A DNA stretch of 10,285 bases from positions 1-10,285 of the forward strand of contig DASQVO010000259.1 in NCBI GenBank assembly GCA_035640715.1. Direction: 5' to 3'. The DNA comes from DASQVO01 sp035640715. GTDB lineage: Bacteria > Actinomycetota > Actinomycetes > Streptosporangiales > Streptosporangiaceae. The notes beneath the pieces were generated by a model. That model was not told the DNA's origin. It saw nothing but the letters and a program-made list of their open reading frames with translations, and made no database searches. A program made the position numbers and the translations under genes. Each line of letters starts with the position of its first letter. Positions within the stretch are counted from its first letter, which is position 1. Positions 1-5,984 of this stretch are shown piece by piece.

Positions 1-155
1 GTCCCGGTTTCCACCAGGCATGGCCTGTCTCCGCGGATCAGGTACCCGGCGGTGATCCCGTCGTAGCCTGCCATCCGGGTGTCGATCTGGAATACGTCAT
101 GGCCGAGCCCGGTGATGCCCGCATCGCTGTCTTGCCTGATCATCTCGTCGCGCAT
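1..155 (-). CDS. MBL-fold metallo-hydrolase, N-terminal part only
   Basis: Reading the minus strand from the ATG at 155-153 gives 51 codons that stay open to the window edge. The protein begins MRDEMIRQDS and continues through VFQIDTRMAGYDGITAGYLI and RGDRPCLVETG. This N-terminal strand pattern (VFxIDTRMAGYDGITAGYLI, then a short turn and LVETG) is what I recognise from the first beta strands of actinobacterial MBL-fold (metallo-beta-lactamase superfamily) hydrolases. The metal-binding HxHxDH motif would lie beyond base 1, so catalytic competence cannot be judged. An alternative start is the ATG at 143-141. The Shine-Dalgarno match is weak (TAGG shortly before the ATG). A CATAAT hexamer on the same strand 25 bases upstream is a candidate -10 box. 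The gene lies 88 bases downstream of the DUF1015 gene on the same strand. The substrate is unknown. Confidence 0.8.
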   Translation of the reverse strand, partial: MRDEMIRQDSDAGITGLGHDVFQIDTRMAGYDGITAGYLIRGDRPCLVETG

Positions 156-180
156 GTGCCTATTCTTTCAGGCCAGCAGC

Positions 181-186
181 ATTATG
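181..186 (-). promoter_or_regulatory. Candidate -10 box for the MBL-fold gene
   Basis: On the minus strand this hexamer reads CATAAT, five of six matches to TATAAT, and lies 25 bases before the ATG at 155. The surrounding 175-210 stretch is clearly AT-rich against its GC-rich flanks, as expected of a promoter. No convincing -35 hexamer is found at 16-19 bases. The assignment rests on position and composition only. Confidence 0.35.
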
Positions 187-230
187 ACATGATATGGCGT
201 AATAATTTGGTTCCCGCCCGGGCTGGGAGC

Positions 231-243
231 GCGGCCAGGCCGC
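231..243 (-). terminator. Possible GC hairpin after DUF1015
   Basis: GCGGCC and GGCCGC flank a single central base, forming a near-perfect palindrome directly after the DUF1015 stop codon (TGA at 246-244). A second CCC/GGG-rich segment follows on the minus strand. There is no U tract, which is common for actinobacterial terminators. The real loop would have to open to 3-5 bases, leaving a short stem, so this may be weak or partial. Confidence 0.3.
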
Positions 244-1683
244 TCAGTGGCGGGCTAGGGTCCGCATCACGATGCCGGTCCGCGGTTTCAGGCCGAACGA
301 TGTCGATTTCCGCGGCATGCGCTCCCCGTTCGCCGCCACCGCGCGGACGTCCGCGACCGAGGTGGGATTGCAGATCACCGCGCTGCCGCCGGCGTGGGCG
401 GCAGCCCGCACCGCCGCGGCCGCGTCGCCGGGCACCACCATCACCTCCGGCTCCTCATCGCGGCGCCGCCAGACCTTCGTGATGAGCAGCTCGCGGAGGA
501 CAGAAGCCGAAAGCCCCCGCCAGCGCGGGGAGTGATCGGCGGGCATGGCCTCGGCGAGGCAGCCCGGCCGCGGATCGGTCAGCAGGTACTGCTCGGCGCC
601 ATCGGTGATGAGGAACGCCGTTCCGCCGCGGCCGGCCTCTGCCAGCGTGCGCAGCCCACCATCCAGGCTGCCGGGAACGGGCCGGACGCTGAAGGCGCTT
701 TTCGCCAGCTCAGCCGCCCGCGAGGGCGGCAGCCCCGGAATGACCCGGTGAATGGCGCCGATCTGGGGCGGGTAAGCGGCCGAGTCGACGAGAAACGCGA
801 GGCCATAATCCCACGGGCCGGCTCCGCCGCCCGCCGCCCGCCTGCGTGCCTGCAACTCGAGATAGGCGGCATACCGGTGGTGGCCATCGGCGATGAGGGC
901 GCTGCGCGGTGCCAGGTCACGGGCGACCAGGGCGTGCTCGGCCGGGTCTGTCACAGCCCAGAGCCGGTGCCGTATGCCGTCATCGGTCACGGCGGACAGC
1001 AGTGGTTCCCTGGTGGCCACCTCATCCACCAGCCGCGTCGCCGCGCCACGGGCCTCGCCGGAGTCGTAGAGCAGGAAGATGGGCTCGAGGTTTGCCTGGG
1101 TGGCCTCCATCAGCTCGCGCCTGCCCTCCACCGGGCCGGGCATGACGTCCTCGTGCGGCAGCACGCTCGGCGCGGCGGGCGGGACAAGGCGCAGCGCCCC
1201 GATCAGGCCGCGCTGGATGACATCCCATCCGGTCCCGTCTTCCGTTCCTGCGGCGGAGCGGCCGTCCGCTGGCAGGCTCTGCTCATAGGCGTACAGGGCC
1301 GGCCACGGATCGCGGCGGAGGACGCCGGACGCGAGCCAGTCACGCAGGGTCGTGGCCGCGTACCGGTTGCGCTCTGCGGCGCCCGCCACATGAGCCGCCG
1401 CGTCCGTGCTCGCCGGATCGCCGTCCGTGGACGTGGCACCGGCCGCGGGGCCGCGCGGTGGTTGCGCGGATCCGGCACCGGGCAGGATCAGACGGACGAC
1501 ATTGTGGGGCTCCGACGCCAGGAGCCGCTCCACAGTACCCGGGCCAATGACGTCATACGGTGGTGAGGTGACGTTCGCGATACCGCTCACCCGGTCAGGG
1601 GCGTAGCGGATCCCGCGGAATGGCGCCAGCGCGAGACTGCAGGACTCCGGCGCTGGCTCAGGGTCGGACGGAAGGGTCTGCAC
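244..1683 (-). CDS. DUF1015 family protein (COG4198)
   Basis: A 479-residue protein of the DUF1015 family, which has no established biochemical role. Recognisable landmarks are the N-terminal LALAPFRGIRY (17-27), TSPPYDVI (39-46), HEDVMPGPVEGR (177-188), and the family hallmark ADGHHRYAA (265-273). DUF1015 genes sometimes sit beside serine-biosynthesis genes in other bacteria; here no such neighbour is visible. Residues about 71-106 form an Ala/Thr/Gly-rich insertion of low complexity between LILPGAG and the RNRYAATTLRDWL helix, probably a flexible loop. The start is the GTG at 1683-1681; no other in-frame start precedes the conserved LALAPF segment. No Shine-Dalgarno sequence is visible before it, so a leaderless or very short leader transcript is possible. 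It starts two bases from the divergent TPR gene, so its promoter must lie inside that gene. Family assignment is firm; function is unknown. Confidence 0.9.
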   Translation of the reverse strand: MQTLPSDPEPAPESCSLALAPFRGIRYAPDRVSGIANVTSPPYDVIGPGTVERLLASEPHNVVRLILPGAGSAQPPRGPAAGATSTDGDPASTDAAAHVAGAAERNRYAATTLRDWLASGVLRRDPWPALYAYEQSLPADGRSAAGTEDGTGWDVIQRGLIGALRLVPPAAPSVLPHEDVMPGPVEGRRELMEATQANLEPIFLLYDSGEARGAATRLVDEVATREPLLSAVTDDGIRHRLWAVTDPAEHALVARDLAPRSALIADGHHRYAAYLELQARRRAAGGGAGPWDYGLAFLVDSAAYPPQIGAIHRVIPGLPPSRAAELAKSAFSVRPVPGSLDGGLRTLAEAGRGGTAFLITDGAEQYLLTDPRPGCLAEAMPADHSPRWRGLSASVLRELLITKVWRRRDEEPEVMVVPGDAAAAVRAAAHAGGSAVICNPTSVADVRAVAANGERMPRKSTSFGLKPRTGIVMRTLARH

Positions 1684-1685
1684 AC

Positions 1686-2165
1686 ATGTCAGAAGGATTG
1701 AACGGTAATAAGGATTCCCGCCCGGGCGGTGAGCCGCCTGGTCATTCTGACCCGCAGGGCGACCCGCACGCCTGGTACCAGCGGGGCCTTGAACTGCTCA
1801 GCCGGGGAAGCCCGGCGGCTGCCGCCCAGATCCTGCAGCGTGCCGCGACAGCCGAACCCAGCTCCCGCAGCGTCCGTGAGGCTCTCGCCCGTGCCCAATT
1901 CGACGCTCGGCGGTATTCGGAGGCTGCGGCTAACTTTCGGCTGATCGTCGAGGCCAGCCCCACCGACGATTACGCGCACTTCGGGCTGGGCCTTGCGCTC
2001 GCGCGGGCGGGCGATCCTGCTTCGGCGGCCGAATACCTGGCGCTGGCCGTCGCCATGCGGCCCGACTCGAAGCACTACGCCAACGCCCTGCTCGCCGTGC
2101 GTGCCAGGCTGCAATCCCGATCTGGTGAATCCGGCGCGGCCGGCGACGTGGAGGAGGACAATTGA
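1686..2165 (+). CDS. Tetratricopeptide repeat protein
   Basis: A 159-residue soluble protein with no signal peptide or membrane segment. A polar, Gly/Pro-rich N-terminus (1-27) is followed by three TPR-like helix pairs: about 28-58 (AWYQRGLELLSRGSPAAAA), 62-93 (REALARAQFDARRYSEAAAN) and 96-127 (YAHFGLGLALARAGDPASAA), then an acidic tail. TPRs bind partner proteins; the partner is unknown. The ATG at 1686 is preceded by GGAAGGG at 1670-1676, nine bases upstream. An upstream in-frame ATG at 1620 would run through the divergent gene and is less likely. The stop TGA overlaps the TTG start of the next gene (TTGA), indicating translational coupling with the HAD phosphatase. The pair matches the Rv1691-Rv1692 arrangement of M. 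tuberculosis, where a TPR protein also precedes the phosphatase. Codons 3-10 are unusually AT-rich, which may reflect a promoter for the opposite gene. Confidence 0.88.
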   Translation: MSEGLNGNKDSRPGGEPPGHSDPQGDPHAWYQRGLELLSRGSPAAAAQILQRAATAEPSSRSVREALARAQFDARRYSEAAANFRLIVEASPTDDYAHFGLGLALARAGDPASAAEYLALAVAMRPDSKHYANALLAVRARLQSRSGESGAAGDVEEDN

Positions 2166-3199
2166 GCCAGGATGTGAACGGCGGCGTGCTCCGTGCCTGC
2201 GACGAGCCGCTGTGTCATGCCTACGATGTCGCCCTCCTTGACCTTGACGGCGTGGTGTACCTGGGCGGTCACGCGATTCCGGGCGCCAGCCAGGCGCTGC
2301 GCAAGGCCGCCGCGGAAGGCATGCGGCTTGCCTACGTCACCAACAACGCCTACCGCACTCCTGCCGCCGTCGCCCAGGTCCTGACCGGGCTCGGCATCGC
2401 CGCCACCGCCGATGACGTCGTCACCTCCGCCCAGGCCGCCGCGCGGCTACTCGCGCAGCGGCTGCCCGCCGGCGCCCCGGTACTGGTCGTCGGGGGCATG
2501 GGACTGCGGGTGGCGGTTCGGGAACGCGGGCTGAGGCCGGTATCGGTGGCTGCCGAACGGCCTGCGGCGGTCGTCCAGGGTTACGCACCCGACATCAGTT
2601 ACCCGCTGCTGGCCGAGGGCGGCCTGGCCGTCGCGGCCGGCGCGCTGTTCGTCGGGTCCAACGGTGACCTGACCCTCCCGGGCCCGCATGGCCGCCAGCC
2701 CGGCAACGGCTCGCTCCTCCAGGTGATCCAGACCGCGACCGGGCAGCAGCCGCTGATCGCCGGTAAGCCCGAGCCGCCGCTGCATGCCGAGTCGGTGATA
2801 CGGACAGGTGCCCGCCACCCGCTGGTGGTCGGTGACCGGCTCGACACCGACATCGAAGCTGCCCATCGCGTGGACGCCGACAGCCTGCTGGTGCTGACCG
2901 GCGTCACCGGGCCCGCCGAAGCAGTGCTGGCACCACCGCACCAGCGGCCCACGTACCTGGCCGAAGACGTGGCCGGCCTGGTCGAGCCGCAGCCTGCCGT
3001 GAGCGCCGAAGGCGGCGAGTTCAGCTGCGGCGGCTGGACCGCCCGCTGGGCCGCCCGCGGTGCGGAGCTGGAACTGGCCGGCGAGGGCAGCAGGATCGAT
3101 GGGCTGCGTGCCCTGTGCGCCGCCGCCTGGTCCCGGGACAGCGTCACCGCCGGAATGACGGCACAGGCGCTGCGCACGCTGGGTGCGTCCGTGTCCTGA
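2162..3199 (+). CDS. HAD-IIA phosphatase, glycerol-3-phosphate phosphatase-like
   Basis: A 345-residue cytosolic HAD-superfamily phosphatase of subclass IIA. Motif I is LLDLDGVVYLGG, with nucleophile D27 and acid/base D29. Motif II is AYVTNN (T60). Motif III is K202 in AGKPEPP. Motif IV is GDRLDTD (224-230). The C2-type cap lies between motifs II and III. After the HAD core, residues about 281-325 (FSCGGWTARWAARG and following) form the extra C-terminal domain seen in Rv1692, the M. tuberculosis D,L-glycerol-3-phosphate phosphatase of similar length. By analogy it would hydrolyse glycerol 3-phosphate in phospholipid polar-head recycling, but the substrate is inferred from architecture and neighbourhood. 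The start is TTG at 2162, chosen because GGAGG at 2152-2156 is correctly spaced (five bases) and because it overlaps the TPR stop. No tlyA-like gene follows, unlike the usual actinobacterial order. Confidence 0.9.
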   Translation: MSQDVNGGVLRACDEPLCHAYDVALLDLDGVVYLGGHAIPGASQALRKAAAEGMRLAYVTNNAYRTPAAVAQVLTGLGIAATADDVVTSAQAAARLLAQRLPAGAPVLVVGGMGLRVAVRERGLRPVSVAAERPAAVVQGYAPDISYPLLAEGGLAVAAGALFVGSNGDLTLPGPHGRQPGNGSLLQVIQTATGQQPLIAGKPEPPLHAESVIRTGARHPLVVGDRLDTDIEAAHRVDADSLLVLTGVTGPAEAVLAPPHQRPTYLAEDVAGLVEPQPAVSAEGGEFSCGGWTARWAARGAELELAGEGSRIDGLRALCAAAWSRDSVTAGMTAQALRTLGASVS

Positions 3200-3248
3200 G
3201 GCCGTCCTGGCCACGGGGCGGCGTGCCGGTTTGACAGCGCACCGTGAG

Positions 3249-3599
3249 ATGCGCTGTGCTATTCGTTATGGACGACCGCTTCACCTCGCCTCTCCGCAGC
3301 GATTCACGCCGTGCGGCGACGGGCGTGCGCGGTCACTGTCCTTCGTGTTGCTGCCGCTGATGGCTGCCTGTCCGGCCGGGCCCGAATCGCCGGCCACTCC
3401 GGACGAGCCGCCTTACGGCCGGCCAGTCGTGACGGGCGCCGTCACCAGGGCGCGTACGCCCCGCGGTGTCGCAACCACACCCCTGCTGCCCGGCAAGGTC
3501 CGGGTGCACGGGCGCGGGCAGCTTCACCAGGTGACGAACCGCAGTGGCAGCTACGCGGCGAGCGTGCATGCCCGGGGCCTAGCCATCCCGCCGTGCTGA
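3249..3599 (+). CDS. Doubtful small lipoprotein-like ORF, possibly a gene remnant
   Basis: A 116-residue reading frame that is uncertain as a gene. From about base 3300 on it has strongly G/C-biased third positions, as expected of coding DNA here. Residues 27-41 resemble a short lipoprotein signal: basic residues, then SLSFVLLPLMAAC, a lipobox-like end with M at -3. A Pro/Glu-rich spacer follows, and then a segment (about 59-110, GRPVVTGAVTRA ... LPGKVRVHG ... SGSYAASVHARG) reminiscent of the beta-sandwich carboxypeptidase-regulatory-like repeat (VxGxV ... GxY). The frame stops early after GLAIPPC. The next reading frame stays open to 3703 (ending WHITLKADAV), so a frameshifted pseudogene of a longer lipoprotein is an alternative. 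The start is unclear: no Shine-Dalgarno is seen, the N-terminus before the hydrophobic stretch is long, and the frame is open back into the HAD gene (GTG at 3183). A perfect TTGACA lies at 3231-3236 but without a good -10. Confidence 0.35.
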   Translation: MRCAIRYGRPLHLASPQRFTPCGDGRARSLSFVLLPLMAACPAGPESPATPDEPPYGRPVVTGAVTRARTPRGVATTPLLPGKVRVHGRGQLHQVTNRSGSYAASVHARGLAIPPC

Positions 3600-3608
3600 G
3601 CACGGCGG
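3588..3608. terminator. Perfect 9-bp GC hairpin with a stop codon in its loop
   Basis: CCGCCGTGC (3588-3596) and GCACGGCGG (3600-3608) pair perfectly around a three-base TGA loop. It is the first of two adjacent hairpins and has no U tract. Position fits termination of transcription from the TPR/HAD side, or from the small lipoprotein-like frame whose stop codon is the loop itself. It is symmetric, so it could act on either strand. Confidence 0.55.
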
Positions 3609-3609
3609 T

Positions 3610-3630
3610 CCGCTGCGCTTCAGGCAGCGG
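3610..3630. terminator. Second adjacent hairpin, 7-bp stem
   Basis: CCGCTGC (3610-3616) pairs with GCAGCGG (3624-3630) across a seven-base loop, one base after the preceding hairpin. The two stems in tandem look like a double GC-rich terminator separating the TPR/HAD side from the ABC exporter genes. There is no T-rich tail. Confidence 0.45.
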
Positions 3631-3699
3631 GTGTGAATCCTACGTCCGGCCGGATCATCCGCTGGGTGCATGGCACATCACCCTTAAGGCCGATGCCGT

Positions 3700-3713
3700 A
3701 TGACATCTGTCAT
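3700..3713. promoter_or_regulatory. Palindromic operator candidate upstream of the ABC exporter
   Basis: ATGACA-TC-TGTCAT is a perfect inverted repeat with six-base arms and a two-base centre, 116 bases before the ATPase start. Its left arm can be read as a -35 element (ATGACA, five of six to TTGACA), with a weak GATAGA at 3725-3730 as -10 after 19 bases. A regulator bound here would then cover the -35. Short palindromes of this kind are typical of dimeric regulators such as LuxR-type response regulators or TetR-type repressors, but no regulator gene lies in the window, so its binder is unknown. Confidence 0.45.
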
Positions 3714-3829
3714 GCCAGGCTGAGGATAGACCGCACTCACCCTCCTTGCCGTGCCCGCCTACGGTGAGGGGGGATAACCTGCCCGGCCAGTCGGCCCGGG
3801 TGCGTCCAGGGGTATGAAGGGACCACTAC

Positions 3830-4831
3830 ATGATCGAGGTACGGGGCCTCACGAAGCGATATGGCGAGAAGGTCGCGGTCGATGACCTCTCGTTCAGTGT
3901 CGAGCCCGGCAAGGTGACCGGGTTCCTCGGCCCTAACGGGGCCGGTAAGACCACCACCATGCGGGTGATCCTCGGTCTGGACTACCCGAACCGCGGAACG
4001 GTGACCGTCAAAGGCAAGCAGTACCGCGAGCTTGACAAACCGATGCGCGAGGTCGGTGCGCTACTGGATGCGAAGGCCGTGCACGGCGGCCGCAGCGCCT
4101 ATAATCACCTGCTGTGCCTCGCGCAGACCAACAATATCCCCAGGCGCCGGATAGATGAGGTCCTCAGCCTTGTCGGCCTGACGGAGGTGGCGAAGAAGCG
4201 GTCCAAGGGCTTCTCGCTCGGCATGGGGCAGCGGCTCGGCATCGCCGGGGCACTGCTCGGCGATCCATCCGTGCTGATGTTCGATGAGCCGGTCAACGGG
4301 CTGGACCCGGAAGGCATCCGCTGGATCCGTAACCTGATGAAGACGCTGGCCGCCGAGGGCCGCACGGTCTTCGTCTCCAGCCATCTGATGTCGGAGATGG
4401 AGAACACCGCCGATCACCTCGTCGTGATCGGCCGCGGCAAGCTGATCGCCGACTGCACGGTCAGTGAGTTCATCGCCCAGAACTCCACTGAGACCGTGCG
4501 GGTGCGCACCCCGCAGATCGACGTGCTGGCCAAGGCGGTCGCGGCTGGCGGGGGCACCGCGACAAGCAACGGTGACGGGTCGCTTCTCGTCCAGGGCCTC
4601 TCGCCGGAGCGGGTCGGCGACATCGCGTTCGACAGCGGCGTGCGGCTGCACGAACTCGCCCCGGCACGTGCCTCGCTTGAGCAGGCGTTCATGGAACTCA
4701 CCGCGGACAGCATCGAGTACCAGGCCAGTGCCGGACAAGACGGCCAGGGACAGGCGGGGCCGGGCGCGGCCGCGCCCGTGCAGCAGGGCAGCGGCGGAAA
4801 GCAGCAGGTGCGGGCCGGAGAGGTGGGCTGA
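3830..4831 (+). CDS. ABC transporter ATP-binding protein (ABC-2 exporter type)
   Basis: A 333-residue ATPase that powers the membrane protein encoded next to it. The nucleotide-binding domain has Walker A GPNGAGKTT (34-42), an ABC signature SLGMGQR (129-135, diverging from LSGGQ as in the BcrA/DrrA-like exporter family), Walker B VLMFDEP (148-154), D-loop GLDP (157-160) and H-loop His185 in VSSH. The Q-loop region reads ALLDAKAVHGGRSAYNHL, a variant I associate with actinobacterial ABC-2 exporters. Residues from about 220 form the C-terminal extension found in drug-exporter ATPases, and the last about 35 residues are a Gly/Gln/Ala-rich, probably disordered tail. The start is ATG 3830 with GAAGGGA at 3816-3822 as ribosome binding site. 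The stop is one base before the permease ATG, so the two are one operon. Substrate unknown; efflux of a toxic compound or peptide is the usual role of relatives. Confidence 0.93.
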   Translation: MIEVRGLTKRYGEKVAVDDLSFSVEPGKVTGFLGPNGAGKTTTMRVILGLDYPNRGTVTVKGKQYRELDKPMREVGALLDAKAVHGGRSAYNHLLCLAQTNNIPRRRIDEVLSLVGLTEVAKKRSKGFSLGMGQRLGIAGALLGDPSVLMFDEPVNGLDPEGIRWIRNLMKTLAAEGRTVFVSSHLMSEMENTADHLVVIGRGKLIADCTVSEFIAQNSTETVRVRTPQIDVLAKAVAAGGGTATSNGDGSLLVQGLSPERVGDIAFDSGVRLHELAPARASLEQAFMELTADSIEYQASAGQDGQGQAGPGAAAPVQQGSGGKQQVRAGEVG

Positions 4832-4832
4832 C

Positions 4833-5666
4833 ATGGCGACCATGGCGACAGAGAGCGGAGGCCTGACGGCGCTTCCCGCTCCGTCCGGCCGCGCGGGCCT
4901 GCTCGGCACGCTGCGCTCAGAATTCACCAAGATCCGGTCGGTGCGCTCCACCTACTGGACGATGCTGGTGCTGCTCGTGGTAGGCATCGGCCTCGGCGCG
5001 CTGATCACTGGCGTCGCCGCGGCGCGCTGGAACCAGATGGGGATCGCGGAGCGGGCCACCTTCAACCCGACGAGGAACAGCCTGGTGGGCCTCTACTTCG
5101 GGCAGTTCGTCATCGTGGTACTCGGGACGCTGACCATCACCTCGGAGTATTCCACCGGGATGATCCGGACGTCGCTGACGGCCATGCCGCGGCGCGGGAT
5201 CATGTACGTGTCCAAGGCGGCGGTGTTCACGGTGCTGGCCCTGCTGATCGGGCTCATCACCAGCTTCGCCGCGTTCTTCCTCGGCCAGGCCCTGCTGGCC
5301 AGCACGCACGACACCACGACACTGTCCGGGCCGAACGTGCTGCGCGCCGTGATCGGCGGCGGCCTGTTCATCGCCGTGTGCGGCCTGTTCGCCTACGGGA
5401 TCGGGGCCATCCTCCGGCACACGGCTGGGGCGATCAGCACCGCGATCGGTTTGCTGTTCGTGCTGCCCATCGTGGTGAACTTCCTGCCGGCGTCGTGGTC
5501 GAACGACATCCTCCGGTGGCTGCCGTCCGAGGGTGGCCTGGCCATCTGGAACACGCGGCAGGTGCCGCACGAGTTCACCGCCTGGGGAGAGTTCGGGGTC
5601 TTCCTGGCCTACACGGCGGCGATCCTGATCGCGGGGTTCATCCTGTTCCGCAAGCGCGACGCGTAA
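4833..5666 (+). CDS. ABC-2 type transporter permease
   Basis: A 277-residue integral membrane protein, partner of the preceding ATPase. After a cytoplasmic N-terminus (1-40, with FTKIRSVRSTYW just before the membrane) there are six predicted membrane spans at about 42-62, 86-106, 128-152, 171-193, 197-218 and 252-272. Between spans 2 and 3 lies EYSTGMIRTSL, the E-x-x-x-G-x-I/L-R-T-S/T-L motif typical of ABC-2 permeases following the second span. It ends FILFRKRDA, a charged cytoplasmic tail. The ATG at 4833 follows the ATPase stop by one base, with GGAGAGG at 4817-4823 as ribosome binding site; ATG 4842 is an alternative. The complex would need two NBDs and two permease chains, so a homodimeric arrangement is likely. 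Nothing in the window identifies the cargo or an accompanying regulator. Confidence 0.92.
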   Translation: MATMATESGGLTALPAPSGRAGLLGTLRSEFTKIRSVRSTYWTMLVLLVVGIGLGALITGVAAARWNQMGIAERATFNPTRNSLVGLYFGQFVIVVLGTLTITSEYSTGMIRTSLTAMPRRGIMYVSKAAVFTVLALLIGLITSFAAFFLGQALLASTHDTTTLSGPNVLRAVIGGGLFIAVCGLFAYGIGAILRHTAGAISTAIGLLFVLPIVVNFLPASWSNDILRWLPSEGGLAIWNTRQVPHEFTAWGEFGVFLAYTAAILIAGFILFRKRDA

Positions 5667-5705
5667 CTCCCCTGGAAGTAATTCCCGTAGCGGGTCTTTC
5701 CGTAG

Positions 5706-5746
5706 CGCGCGGGCACGGGCCGGATGACGCCGCCCGGGCCCGCGCG
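5706..5746 (+). terminator. GC hairpin terminator of the ABC exporter operon
   Basis: CGCGCGGGC (5706-5714) pairs with GCCCGCGCG (5738-5746). After one A-G mismatch, CGGGC (5716-5720) pairs with GCCCG (5732-5736), leaving an 11-base loop. The 14-bp stem starts 39 bases past the permease stop. The downstream bases are TTCCGTCC rather than a U tract, as usual in high-GC actinobacteria. A short direct repeat CCGTAGCG (5685-5692 and 5700-5707) precedes it. Confidence 0.65.
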
Positions 5747-5862
5747 TTCCGTCCCCGCGGAGCGGCCACCGCAACGTCCGCACGCCAGCCGGACTCCGTT
5801 CAGCGCGGAACCAGGCCGCCGGCCAGGGCTGCGTGAGTTCATGTGCGCTTGTAAATGTGACT

Positions 5863-5893
5863 TTGCGGTGATTCGCCGTGTCTGGGTGATAAT
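5863..5893 (+). promoter_or_regulatory. Candidate promoter of the GH2 hydrolase gene
   Basis: TTGCGG (5863-5868) and GATAAT (5888-5893, five of six to TATAAT) are separated by 19 bases, slightly long for a sigma-70-type promoter. They lie in a markedly AT-rich stretch (about 5845-5940) in otherwise GC-rich DNA. The octamer GATAATTT recurs at 5920-5927, 32 bases after the first copy at 5888-5895, and could be part of a regulator site. Transcription from here would leave a leader of roughly 85 bases before the start codon. Confidence 0.35.
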
Positions 5894-5984
5894 TTTCTAG
5901 TTCTTTGATCGTAAATATGGATAATTTGGGAATTGATGAGAGTCTAAGCGAGGCCGGACGCCTACCGATGGAGGGATGACGCCG

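Noticed and set aside
394..1566. Long plus-strand open frame (390 codons) opposite the DUF1015 gene
   Set aside because: Its translation is Arg/Gly/His-rich with no recognisable domain, and the opposite strand holds a clear DUF1015 protein. Long antisense frames are a normal side effect of high third-position GC.
3231..3265. TTGACA at 3231 as a full promoter
   Set aside because: The -35 is perfect, but the sequence 16-19 bases downstream (CTGTGC, TGTGCT) is a poor -10. The better TATTCG is 23 bases away, so I did not call a promoter.
4061..4951. 296-codon minus-strand open frame opposite the ABC ATPase
   Set aside because: Walker A, signature and Walker B on the plus strand fix the true coding strand; the antisense product shows nothing recognisable.
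5976..5984. ATG at 5976 as start of the hydrolase
   Set aside because: The GGAGGG ribosome site abuts this ATG with no spacer, while ATG 5985 has a normal nine-base spacing.
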